The position numbers were made by a program, and so were the translations under genes. The notes under the pieces are model-generated. The model was given only the letters and a program-made list of their open reading frames with translations, did not search any database and had not been told where the DNA came from. Below, piece after piece: positions 10,801 to 20,145 of a DNA stretch of 33,360 nt (the stretch's first letter is position 1; every line of letters starts with the position of its first letter). Location: the NCBI GenBank assembly GCA_027575765.1, contig JANBPT010000497.1:1-33360 (forward strand), given 5' to 3'. The stretch comes from Tieghemiomyces parasiticus. Its lineage: Eukaryota > Kickxellomycota > Dimargaritomycetes > Dimargaritales > Dimargaritaceae.

Positions 10801-11582
10801 CGGTGGTAGATGAACTGCACGCGCTGGAAGGTCTCGGTGACGGCCGGGGTTAGCCGCACCACGCGACCCAGCACGCGGGCCGCCCGCCGGTACCATGGTG
10901 AGGAAGGCGGGATGGTATCCGTTGCCATAGTCGCGCGGTCCCCGACGGCCGGCCGGTCGAAAGAGAGGGTTCTCTGCGACCGGCCTATCTTGAGGTATTG
11001 CGCGATCAGGGCTGGCTTAGATTTGGCGGCCCGCGGGTCGACGGGTTTACAAATTCTGCGCAATTCTTCCAGGGTAAGTAGGTTTAATAGGTCGGTCAGG
11101 TCGGTCAGCGTACGGTCGCCGCAGTCGAGTAAAGGTATATCGGCACTGAGGAGCTCGTCAAGGATCGGTTCGAGTGGTCCGACCTCGGGGTAGTTGAGTG
11201 CGGCTAGGCGCAGCCAACCGGGCTTGCGGGCCAGGAGCCGCACCGTGAGGTACTGCGCCGCAGTTGAAAGGCTGTGGAACACGGCACAGAGGGTCAGCTC
11301 TTCTTCGCTCAGCAGGTGCGCTTCCCCGGCCAGGACCGTCTCCAAGTCCCCGCGGAACGACTCGAGATAATACTGTTTGAGGGCCGGGGGCGCTGCCGGA
11401 ACCTCGGGGGTCCGGGGCGGTTCGCGAGCCTCCGAGTTTTGGGGTGCGCCGGGCGGGGGGGCCCGGAGAGGGGTGTCAGAGCGCTTCTGGAGCGATGGGC
11501 CAAGGCATCGGGGCGGAGAAACGACTTCCACCTCTTCGCTGCCGTCATCCGTCAGGTCAATGACGGTGGGCAGGGCTGACAT
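7830..11582 (-). CDS. FAN1: Fanconi-associated nuclease 1 (FAN1), VRR-NUC structure-specific nuclease
   Basis: Ten exons on the minus strand, all in phase: 11582-10211, 10018-9896, 9705-9594, 9446-9413, 9273-9168, 8961-8807, 8641-8556, 8465-8425, 8215-8178 and 7958-7830, giving 731 residues. Family role: 5' flap endonuclease and 5' exonuclease in interstrand crosslink repair, nuclear. The N-terminus carries VIDLTDD, a SUMO-interaction-type motif. The helical FAN1 region starts near YYLESFRGDLETVL, followed by RLLARKPGWLRL and a SAP-like segment (LLNLLTLEELRRICK). The C-terminal VRR-NUC domain has the SGLPDL motif, then VEVKGPGDTLSETQK, supplying the D...ExK active-site set, and ends with VDVELCRVV. 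I see no UBZ zinc finger. Start is the ATG before SALPTVIDLT; an upstream in-frame extension has no ATG. Unusual are the three very short exons of 34, 41 and 38 nt. Confidence 0.93.
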
Positions 11583-12211
11583 GGGGGTGCCGGAGTGAAG
11601 TGGCCGATGGAAACCCAAACGAGGAGGAATGCGGCACAGGGGCCCGATGGCAACGCGAGCAAGAAGAACAGAACGGGTCGGTCGGGTGGACTAGCGAAGA
11701 GCGTGCCTGTGGAAGGCACTAGCATGGAATATAGCGCGGGCTGTCGACACGGAGGAGGAGCTCTGGCTGTCAGCTATCCAACTCATGGTGCCAGGGTTAC
11801 TGCGGTAGCTGGCAAGCAATGACCAGACGCGAGTGTGTTTTTTTTGCAGCACTAACCGCCACTTCGCTTCACATCCAGTGGGAGCCATGTATTGGTTGGG
11901 CTCCGCCCCCCGCTGATTACTAGCATGGTCTCTGCCCTATCCAGGGGGTAATGGATGGCAGGGACTTTTTGGCTGGTGAGTTATACCGTAATCGATCGAA
12001 GCCCCTAGCCCATTAGCATTAACTAAGCCGACGATTATAGCCCCAGCTCGCACATATGGCACGCTGGGCCGCTGCGAATGGTAGTCGTTCACCAGCGAGG
12101 TCTTCGCCACGCAGGCAGTCATCTCCGCGACGTCAAAATATGCCATTTATTGATAAGTAACGGGTGCGCAAGGCGTGAAAAGCGCAAAGCCGCTACGACG
12201 ACCGGCCGTCC
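11583..12211. other. Region between the FAN1 start and the PBDC1 3' end
   Basis: It probably contains the FAN1 promoter and the PBDC1 3' flank; a minus-strand AATAAA lies at 12146-12151. A 69-codon minus-strand frame (11937-12146) begins with ATG but has no family resemblance and overlaps that signal, so it is not called a gene. Confidence 0.5.
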
Positions 12212-12824
12212 TCACGACGAGGCATCGCCTTTGTAGATCACCCGATTCAAGCCCAGCTTGTTGCGAGCAACCTCCACGCAGTAAAACTGGGTACGCATGG
12301 CGAACATGGTATTGGACTCCGTGTAGCCCTCCCGGTAGTCCTTGCGCAAGAGACTGCCAAAGTTGTAGTCACGCACGCGGTTCTCGTACCGATTGATGAA
12401 TTCGCGCCACGCTTCCTTGGCGCTGGGAGACTTGAAGTCTTCCTCGTCGAGCAGTTCGACGTTGATGTGCGGGAACGTCTTCCGAAAGTCTTCGTAAAGT
12501 TCGTCGTCAATTCTGTGGACAGGGAAGATCGGAGGGGCCATGGTGTCAGGGTCTTGTATGGCTGCCAGGTTTCGATGTCGGACCGATGACGTAGCCCTCC
12601 AGGCCGAACGAGGACAGTGGATGCCTCCATATAGCACGGGCTGGCTAGTGGGTCACGGACCAGCCGCACGCATGCGCCAATACTTACTTGGTCAGGCGCA
12701 TCTTGGTGCAGTCGTACTTTTCGAGGAGGCTGTAGTACGTCTCGGCGTGATGCATAGCCTTGACGGCCCACTGCTGCTCGATTTCCTCGATCTGATCGAG
12801 ATCCTCAGCCTTAGGGAGTGCCAT
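12212..12824 (-). CDS. PBDC1: PBDC1 / yeast Ypl225w-like protein (DUF757)
   Basis: Two exons on the minus strand (12824-12688 and 12512-12212) give 145 residues. The match to human PBDC1 is colinear: WAVKAMHHAETYYSLL (human WAMRAMQHAEVYYKLI), then RLTK at the exon end joined to IDDELYEDFRKTFP, DEEDFKSPSAKEAWREF, LLRKDYREGYTESNTMFA and a closing EVARNKLGLN. Family knowledge: the yeast homologue acts at the ribosome as a dedicated helper for eEF1A biogenesis. The C-terminal tail of the animal protein is absent, as in other fungal forms. Start MALPKAEDLDQ was chosen because it directly precedes the conserved helix and follows a C/T-rich leader. It is divergent from the SR-rich gene. Confidence 0.9.
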
Positions 12825-13343
12825 GTCGATGATTACGTTGGGGAAGGGTGGAATGGAACGGGTAGTTGTGAATATGGAGAAGGAACGCCGAGTCAAGTGA
12901 TGCCGGAGGGGGGCTGATCGGGAAGGAGCTGGTGGGAGGCTGGGCTACAATGTGCCCGGCCGAGACGTGGGCGTCACTGTGGCATGACCAGCGGCGACAC
13001 CCGCAAAAAATGGCCCACAGCCCAGCCTTCCCCCGAAGCGGATAGCCAGGGAAACAGCATTGGCCTTGGCCGGGCGACGCGGAGAGTGGGAGCGGGACGG
13101 TCAAGGGACGCTTATTACTTGGAGCGGCAATGATGTACCACGCATGGAGGTGCCTATAGGAATCCATGTGCTTCGCAGATTTCAAACACACTTTACCTTG
13201 TCACTATTACTACCTGGTAACCATTTCCAGTACGTTAAACTGCGTTCCCAGTCGCATTGGTGCTATTTTTTTTTCCTGCCACCACCTTTCCTATTACTGA
13301 CCTCGTTCGCCCCTCCCAAGCAGGCATCACCTCCGCACGCATC
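12825..13343. promoter_or_regulatory. Divergent promoter region PBDC1 (-) / SR-rich gene (+)
   Basis: This 519-base stretch separates two divergent start codons, so it must hold both promoters. The bases near each start are pyrimidine-rich in the sense direction of that gene (minus strand near 12830-12870, plus strand near 13265-13330). No clear TATA box was found. Confidence 0.5.
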
Positions 13344-14275
13344 ATGCAGTCTAACTTTACAATTCGGGACTTTCTGGAGTCCCGCAAGAGCAATGGCATG
13401 TCATGGTAAGTTGGTTCGCACTTACACGCCCTCCTCTGCATTTTGGGCGCGGGACAAGCGAGCAGTTTTAGCATCTTGTACTGTCTCGGTGCATTCATTA
13501 ACCCAATTACCCCGCCCCTCCGTCTAATGATACCTCTTGGTACCACGACCCACGCAGGGACGAATTTCGCAAACTCAAAGAGAAATACGACGGGCCGCAG
13601 TATTCGGACCACCAGCACCAGCTGTACCGGAAGAAACTCGACAAGGAGCGGGCGGCCAAACTGAAGGCCCGCGAGAAGGACAAGAAGCGCGCCGAACGTA
13701 AGAGTAGAGAGAAACAGAAACGGAAGGAGAACCGCGACCGATCCGCCCGGCGTCACGACGACAGCAGCGCAGGTGAGAGCGACGAGGCGTCCCACCGCCG
13801 ACGCCATCGTCACGACCGCGAATGCGAGAGGGGTGGCCGCCCGGCCAGCTTGGACCACGAAGCCAGCCGATCTCGTTCCCGTACGCGCTCGCCATACGAC
13901 CGAAGTGCGGAGGACCGCCGTGACTATTATGGGCACCGACGCCGCGGAGAATCCAGAGACCGCGAAGCCAGCCGGTCTCCTGCTCGCCGACACCACAGGG
14001 AATCGAGGGACCGCGAGGCCAGCCGGTCTCCCGTCCGCCGACCCCGTTCCCGTACGCGGTCACCATACGACCGAAGCGCGGAGGACCGCCGTGACTATTA
14101 TGGGCGCCGACGCCGCGGAGAATCCAGGGACCGCCATCAGAGTCCGGTCGACGTGGCGAAACGTGACGATCGCCGCTCCCGGTGCAACCGAAGCCGGAGT
14201 CGCAGCTCGCGTCGCTATCATCGCAGTTCCCGGCGCCGGTCGCGCTCGCCTCCCGCGCTTGAACCCCGAAGTTAA
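13344..14275 (+). CDS. Arg/Ser-rich protein with FAM133-like N-terminus
   Basis: Two exons (13344-13405 and 13558-14275, TG|G split codon) encode 259 residues. The first 60 residues resemble FAM133: FTIRDFLESRKSNGMSWDEF corresponds to the TIQDYL...PTWEEVKE segment there, followed by a basic helix rich in Lys/Glu/Arg (LYRKKLDKERAAKLKAREKD). The remainder is an RS domain with many SR/RS dipeptides and SRSRTRSPYDRSAEDRRDYY occurring twice. RS domains are typical of pre-mRNA splicing and nuclear-speckle proteins, so a nuclear RNA-processing role is likely but inferred. There is no RRM. An AATAAA lies 52 bases after the stop (14327-14332). Other lysine/arginine-rich nuclear proteins cannot be excluded as the true relatives. 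Confidence 0.7.
13874..14130 (+). repeat. Internal tandem duplication in the RS domain (171-nt period)
   Basis: A segment starting at 13874 recurs at 14045 with few substitutions over about 85 bases: exactly 171 bases, or 57 codons, apart. The frame is therefore kept. Both copies encode RSRTRSPYDRSAEDRRDYYG and a following RRRGESRDR. Confidence 0.85.
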
Positions 14276-14730
14276 GTTGGCCACTACCCTTAAGATTCGC
14301 CCGTCATATGCACCACTGCACTTTCCAATAAACCACAGTCATCACCGCCATTACTCTCCTGCCATCACCGAGCCAGTTCTTATTTACCTCCAGACAGTGG
14401 AGGTCAGGCTGGCCAGGTATGCTCTAGTGGTCATTCGGCGGAGACGGACGACAGGTGTCCAGATGCTGGGTCTAGTGGCGCTATTTAAGCGCCTGAGGCG
14501 AATGAACAACCCCGACAGTCCTGCCCGCTCCCCCATCCAGACAGTTCCTGCACGACCTGCCTTCACGGCCAGGACCCTACGGTCTCATGCTGAGCTTTCC
14601 CCATCCTCACTAATTCCAGTAACCCCTTTACTTCCCTCTCTCCTTTTCAACCATTCTGGCTCTCGTGACGTGTGCTCTACTCCATTCGCCCACACCCCAT
14701 TTTCCCGCCCTCTCCCCATCCCCGCCCACC
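14276..14730. other. Intergenic region upstream of the Vps68-like gene
   Basis: It holds the 3' flank with AATAAA (14327-14332) and a long pyrimidine-rich leader (about 14585-14730) directly before the next ATG. No gene is recognisable. Confidence 0.6.
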
Positions 14731-15264
14731 ATGCCCGTGGAACATCCGTTCATCTGCCGCCTGCCGTTTCCGGCCCTCCCAGCCGTCGTCAAGGAGAACC
14801 AGCGCGAAATTGGCACCTACCTCGCCGGCGCCCTGTTCGCCGTGGGTTGGTGGTTCTTCGTGGACGGCCTGGTGTTCGCTGGCCACCACCCCGACTTCCC
14901 AGCCCGCGTCGGCGTCGAGGATTACCTGCCGGGCATCTTCTGCACCGTCGGTATGCTCATCACCAACTCCATCGACCTGTCCCTGCTCCGTGACGACCAC
15001 TTTGGCTACTCGGGTAACAGCGGCGGGCTTGCCGGCCGCGCCAAGTTCACTCTCTTCATTGGCATAGCCCTTATCGCCGGCGGGCTGGCGGGCTCGGTGG
15101 CCAGCCTCTGCATCAAGTACATCGCGTCGGGCGTTGCGAACGAATTTATTTACACCGGCGTGGCCGTCATTGTCCAGACGGTACTCATCACTTTGAGTTC
15201 GATCGTACTTTGGCTCGTGCATAACTCCGAGGCGGAGGGCCAGTACAACTTTGTTCTCAATTAG
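14731..15264 (+). CDS. TMEM50 / Vps68 family (UPF0220) membrane protein
   Basis: A single exon encodes 177 residues with four hydrophobic segments: about residues 28-46 (TYLAGALFAVGWWFFVDGLV), 68-84 (LPGIFCTVGMLITNSIDL), 108-130 (FTLFIGIALIAGGLAGSVAS) and 145-162 (VAVIVQTVLITLSSIVLW). The pattern, the N-terminal LPFPALPAVVKENQREIGTY and the NSID motif in the second segment fit TMEM50A/Vps68. Family knowledge: yeast Vps68 works with Vps55 in late endosome to vacuole traffic. The ATG follows a CCCACC context and a C/T-rich leader. It converges on the minus-strand BIM1-like gene. Confidence 0.9.
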   Translation: MPVEHPFICRLPFPALPAVVKENQREIGTYLAGALFAVGWWFFVDGLVFAGHHPDFPARVGVEDYLPGIFCTVGMLITNSIDLSLLRDDHFGYSGNSGGLAGRAKFTLFIGIALIAGGLAGSVASLCIKYIASGVANEFIYTGVAVIVQTVLITLSSIVLWLVHNSEAEGQYNFVLN

Positions 15265-15587
15265 CGGAGGTCTTTTCCCTTTGATTCTCTATTTTTGTTT
15301 TATTACCCTTTTACGTTCGCTCACCATCCTTGTGCAAATGTACCATTATATTCCTCGCACTAAATTGGTCCATCGGGAAGGTTTTTTACCTGCGGACATG
15401 CAGCACCGCGCATCCCTGGATCCCATTTTCACTCAAATTACCGTCTTTTAGGCCACTACGTCCCTTTACATTTAGCTCCAAGGGAATGAATAGTAGCTGC
15501 TTATCAATGCCTAATTTACCATCAGTGACTCTACGGTTTAAGTGGGAACACTTGCACATCCCACTCCTGGCTAGATAATCCCTGACG
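15265..15587. other. Convergent intergenic region
   Basis: Two 3' ends face each other here. The T-rich + strand stretch at 15283-15306 includes TTTATT at 15298, which is AATAAA on the minus strand and could serve the BIM1-like gene. No gene was seen. Confidence 0.5.
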
Positions 15588-16286
15588 TCATATGGATAGC
15601 ACCACTGCCATCGCAACCACCGCCCCCAGGGCTAGGCCTGCGGTCCGCGCCGTTGAATATTTGAAGTCCGGGGCGTCAGCGCTGGACATGTCAGACTCAC
15701 TGGCGCCCTTCCGGATGATCACGTCGGCACACTGATAAAGGCGGGACAAGGCGTACCTTTCATAGCCGTTGGGGCGTTCACCCCTGCGAAGGGACGAGGC
15801 TAGAGCGATATCGATCAGATCCTCCTCACTGCTTCTGTCGTTATACTTATCGAACCCGTCCAGGTATCGCGTCCAGAATGTAGTGTTGATGGCGCGCGGG
15901 TGGAAGATAGCCTGCAAAGTCCCGCGATCCCCGGGACTGGCGATATTAGTTAGGTCAACCCGGAAGGTGAGGTGTGTGCGGCCAGCGGTCACCTCCATCT
16001 CCTCGAGCAGGATCCACCGCGGGGGCGAACTTTGGGGCCGGTAGGACAAGGTCACCAGACCGCACTGTTTCTCCTTGACCATCAAAGTGACCTGTGCCCG
16101 CTGGTGCAGGTCACTCAGGTCGGACGAGGGCTCGTACGGTCCACAAGGTTGCGACACGTCAACCGTCGGATTGGGGCTGAATCCGCGGGAGGGTGGTGTA
16201 CGAAGGTGAAAGGCGTCTGGGCCATCGGTTTGGATGGCAGAAGTGCAGCGAATGAGGATAAAAAAGAGTAGAAGAAAGAAGCGCAT
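15588..16286 (-). CDS. BIM1/X325-like secreted protein with GPI-anchor-type C-terminus
   Basis: A single exon of 232 residues. It starts with a signal peptide (MRFFLLLFFILIRCTSA) and ends in a short hydrophobic tail (AGLALGAVVAMAVVLSI) after a Ser/Ala-rich stretch, the layout of a GPI-anchored protein. Between them lies a pattern like the BIM1-like copper-binding (X325) family: HLRTPPSRGFSPNP, then QPCGPYEPSS, a beta-rich middle with FRVDLTNIASPGDRGTLQ, and the late motif LYQCADVII. Family knowledge: members are LPMO-like but non-oxidative, bind copper through an N-terminal His, and help copper uptake at the fungal surface. Here the His is preceded by several residues after the predicted cleavage site (SAIQTDGPDAFH), and a charged insert of about 45 residues precedes LYQCAD. 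Start was chosen at the signal peptide, not at upstream in-frame Met codons. Confidence 0.68.
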   Translation of the reverse strand: MRFFLLLFFILIRCTSAIQTDGPDAFHLRTPPSRGFSPNPTVDVSQPCGPYEPSSDLSDLHQRAQVTLMVKEKQCGLVTLSYRPQSSPPRWILLEEMEVTAGRTHLTFRVDLTNIASPGDRGTLQAIFHPRAINTTFWTRYLDGFDKYNDRSSEEDLIDIALASSLRRGERPNGYERYALSRLYQCADVIIRKGASESDMSSADAPDFKYSTARTAGLALGAVVAMAVVLSI

Positions 16287-18181
16287 TAGGGAAACAGCCG
16301 GCCGCCGCCGGCGGGAAAGCACCCCGCCTTGGAAGTACCCCGGATGCGTCACGGAGGGCGCAAAGGCGTGCATATGAATCAGGGAGGAGCGTAGAACTGA
16401 GCAAGTGACGCACAGTAAGACGATCGCTAAGTCCGAGGGAGGAGGCAATAGTGAATAATCGAAACTAGAATAGGGTAACTGAATTGTCTAATCAGTCCAG
16501 TGTAAGGTCTAAACAGGGACGGTAATGTTTTAGTACATGGAGATTCACCATAGTGATGAAATTACGAGTTGATAAGCTTGCGTGTAAAGGATGCGGTCAA
16601 GGTGAAGTTGGGCGAAAGGCCGACGGCAAGGATATATAGAAAATAAGCTAATCACGGCGTGGCTTCCAATTCCCATAGCCAAAGGGGGCCGGCGAGAGCA
16701 CCGACCAGGTATATCGGGGAGGGAAGAAGATAGGGGGGCGGAGGGGAAGGACCAGTGCTAAACCTGATAATATATGGAGAGTCAGGATAAAGCAGGGCTG
16801 GTGATTACATGAGTGGAGAAGCAACGCGGTTCCAGACCAGCGAGAAAAATCGACGACGGTAGTGACGAGGAGGGGGGAGGGGCGTTGGTGGCAGGGTATT
16901 TCGCGTCGCACTTTCATCAGCCACCCGTATGCGTAGCCCGCTCTCCTTTGGCCGTTGAAACGCACCATTATCCACGCCCACTAGGTGGCGGATTCGTGGT
17001 GGCACAAGCTGGCTGCAGATCTCCACGCCCCCCGGGTGTCGGTCTAGGGCTCAAAATCGTGACAAAGAGAGAAAATGTATAGCGATGACTCAGGCCAGGC
17101 TGATTATAAGGGCCTGTTAAGCAACACCTCGACTGCATAAGTGTGTGCGTGCGATAGGGAAACATAAGGAATTATAGCAAGGACTTCTTGCCATTCATCC
17201 GAACCTAGCCTATACAAGCGGGTAACACTGCTACGATACTGTTTGGAGTCGCTTAGGACGGGGAGGTAAAACACTTCCAGCTCTTCGCCAAGGTGATGGC
17301 GTGAATCGTCCAAGTCCGTGTAACCGCCCGTCTGCAGAGACCAACGGCCCCTCCCATATACGGCTTGGTGGCCATGGTCGGTTCAGCGTGCTCGTCAACC
17401 CTGGTGCACCGGCTCGAGATCGTATGCCGTCCGGGGCTGTATATCGAGCGAGACGAACCGTAGATCATCCTTATCTATTCGGAGAGGGGAGGGTCGCGAT
17501 GAAGGACTCTACAGCTTAAACCCTGGAAGCTTAATTATACTCACTTTTTTCATAGCCAGCCCACGCCGGACGATATCCATATCCTGAGATTGAAACGGCG
17601 AAAGGCGTAAAGATATTTAGATAATGGATACCATAGGCATCCATGCAATCGCTTACTAACGGCATTAACTATAGTTGGCACTACGTAAAGTGCGCAGGCA
17701 CTGTAATGTCCTTCTTACAGGGTTTGATGAGCCCACTTATAACCTAGCTGCGATGATGGTGGATATGCGCGGTGGGGTAGCAATCTATAATAACCGGCCT
17801 AACGTCGCCCAGCCGACCGGGCAATACTGCCTGCGTGCCCGTGTCGCTGATCGAAACACGGCACAGGCGCAGAGTATAGCCGCTAGAAAATAATGCTGGA
17901 CAGCCAGGCCACTTGATCTATCAGGCGGGGCCAATGTTGACAAGGCCAGCTGGATGTATAGCAGTCACTACCCCCGCGTGCCTTGTGAGGCTGTCTAGTG
18001 GACGTCCGGTGTCGAACGTCACGCCCGCCCATTGAAGAGAAAGAGTGAGGCAAGTACACATTCCGGCTATAGAAATGGTCGATCGGCTGTTGCCGTCTTC
18101 CACACAATTCCGTTACCATCGCCGATGCTATATCCCATATCATAATATCCGCATCCACCGTGAGCCTCCCCGACTCTCAGC
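16287..18181. other. 1.9-kb divergent region without a recognisable gene
   Basis: It separates the minus-strand BIM1-like gene from AOS1 (+). Short frames of 60-106 codons occur on both strands (for example minus 17104-17313 and plus 17675-17893), but none shows a family motif or supported introns. The G-rich + strand segments at 16690-16750 and 16860-16890 are pyrimidine-rich on the minus strand. The region must contain two promoters; beyond that I cannot assign function. Confidence 0.45.
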
Positions 18182-20145
18182 ATGACCACCTCTGCCCTTA
18201 TTCAACCGACCATCACCGCTGATGAGGCGGCTCTCTACGATCGCCAGATTCGGCTCTGGGGCCTCGATGCGCAGCAGAGGTAAGCAGCGGCAGCCCTCTT
18301 CCGGTAGCATTCCCTCCTGGACTGACAGGAAGACATCACCTGCCAGGCCTTAGTATTCACACGGGGGCCACCTCGCCCTTATCTTTCACTTACCATGAAT
18401 ATCCTGCCTACTACCCACCAGACTACGCAATGCCCACGTGCGGGTGATAAATCTTCGGTCACCCATTGCCCTCGAACTCTGTAAGAACTTGACCCTCGCG
18501 GGTATCGGCCGACTGACGCTGACCGACGACCGGCTAGTTGAGACGGCCGACTTGGCCTACCTGTACTGTTGCTTGGGCGATGCGGACACCTGGGTTGGCA
18601 AGGAGGTAAGTGTGGATAGCGGCAGATTCCGGCGAGGTCGATATTCATAGACAATTAGAAGGCCATATAATATTGGGCAGAACGGGGATGGCAGAGAGGC
18701 TGCGGTAGCGTGAAACCCAGGTCGGGCCACCTACGTCACGCTTAATCCTTCACCGGTAGTTTACGCTTTCCTAACCCCCCCCTTTACATGTATTTCATAC
18801 CATGCCTTTGAGTTCAGGTCGGCAAGGCCTACAAGCACTACCTCCATACGCTCAATCCGCGCGTTGCGGTGACTCTTGACGAGCGGGCCGGGAGAGAGGT
18901 GGACGCCGCGGGGTTCGTCGGCGTGCAACTCACTTGCCTGGTCGACCCCTCTCCTGCGGACCTCTTGCGCGTGGACCAGTGCTACCGGGAGCACGTCCAA
19001 GCGACGCCGTTGAGCGCACTACCCTCGATGGCCCAACCGACCCCACCCGAGGGTCTGCTGGCGACTGGATCCTACGGAGAGCTGGGCTACGTTCTGGCCG
19101 ACCTGCATCGTTTCTCCTTCCAGCCTGCGGCCTCTACAGCCTCCGAGCCGGCCAGTGACGGGCCCGCTCCCCTCACCGTGGAGCGTGTGAACTTTGACAC
19201 TTTCGCCGACGTCCTGGCCCGCAACTGGTCGGATGTGCCTGCCCGCCAGATCAAACGGCGACTTTCTCCTGGATGGCTGGCTCTGCTGGGTAAGTTGGTT
19301 ACGTGCCGGTGATAGTTGCGCTGGGCTCTCTTTGCCTTCATAGTATTTCATGCGATGTTCGCAAGGTGGTTCGCCTCGGCCGAAGACGGTCCCCACGAGT
19401 GGCCAAATCCGGTTGTGATGGATTTACCGTATTCATGCTTTACCTCCCCGCCTGCTCTCTACCACTCCCACTTGCAGTATATTGGCAATACCGCCTCTCC
19501 AACGAACTGACATCAGAGTCTCCGAAGGCTGAACAGCTCTGCGAATTTCGCGACCAGTTCCTTGTCGCCCGTGGCATTGACCCATCACTACTACCAAACA
19601 CAACCATCAGGTAAGACCAGCGGTTGTTATAGATCATCCGCCTACACTCTCGTGTGTGTCGCTTCGCTACCACTCCGATTCGTAAATGAGTTAAAGCAAC
19701 GGAGGGAAGGGACGATGTACCGGGCCGCTTTGTTTCGGTGGGCCGTGTAGATAGGGCCGGTCGCTCCTCTCCCCCTTCACACTCCCCCAGCTATGGATGC
19801 GCGGCGACCCAATCGGTGATAGCTGGAGGGATGAACCGCACCAAGATATGATCGGTCTGCCTTTGTTGCCCTGGCCGATCGGTAGACCTGGCCTGGCCCG
19901 CCAATTCAGGGCTCGCACTTGCCTGTCGCTCACCTATCTTTGCTTGTACTCTATGATTTTCGGTTACCAGCCGCCTTGCGGCCCAGCTATCGTTGCAGCT
20001 CGTCCCAGTTGGTTCGATTCTGGGCGGTGTTGCCGCACAAGAAGTGATCAAGGTGATTTCAGCGAAGGAATATCCGCTGCATAACGCTTTCGTTTTTGAT
20101 GGCACACAATGTAAGTTGACGAACCCCCAGGCCACTGGGCTGTGA
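18182..20145 (+). CDS. AOS1: SUMO-activating enzyme subunit AOS1/SAE1
   Basis: Exons 18182-18279, 18422-18605, 18818-19289, 19478-19610 and 19971 onward; phases agree. Family role: regulatory half of the SUMO E1 heterodimer with Uba2, nuclear. Diagnostic features are YDRQIRLWGLDAQQR at the N-terminus, NLTLAGIGRLTLTDDR, LNPRVAVTLD, the TGSYGELGYVLADL segment (human TGDVFGYHGYTFANL), and the late GSILGGVAAQEVIKVIS followed by FVFDGT. The glycine-rich nucleotide-loop position seen in relatives (GLGAE) reads LRSPIALE here. The C-terminus is ambiguous. Reading through ends at 20145 with DGTQCKLTNPQATGL (353 residues, family-like length). A GTAAGT at 20111 could instead splice to an exon at 20259-20488 (418 residues). 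An AATAAA at 20757-20762 allows either. Confidence 0.85.

Noticed and set aside
10810..11193. 127-codon plus-strand frame inside FAN1
   Set aside because: It is antisense to a well-supported FAN1 exon with clear homology, so it is treated as a shadow frame.
11937..12146. 69-codon minus-strand frame starting with ATG
   Set aside because: It resembles no family known to me, lies in the 3' flank of PBDC1 over its poly(A)-type signal, and its length is within chance.
17104..17313. Minus-strand frame with a protein-like look (LEVFYLPVLSDSKQY...)
   Set aside because: No homologue is recognised, no ATG with a C/T-rich leader precedes it, and no adjoining exons could be built. It is left as part of an unexplained gap.
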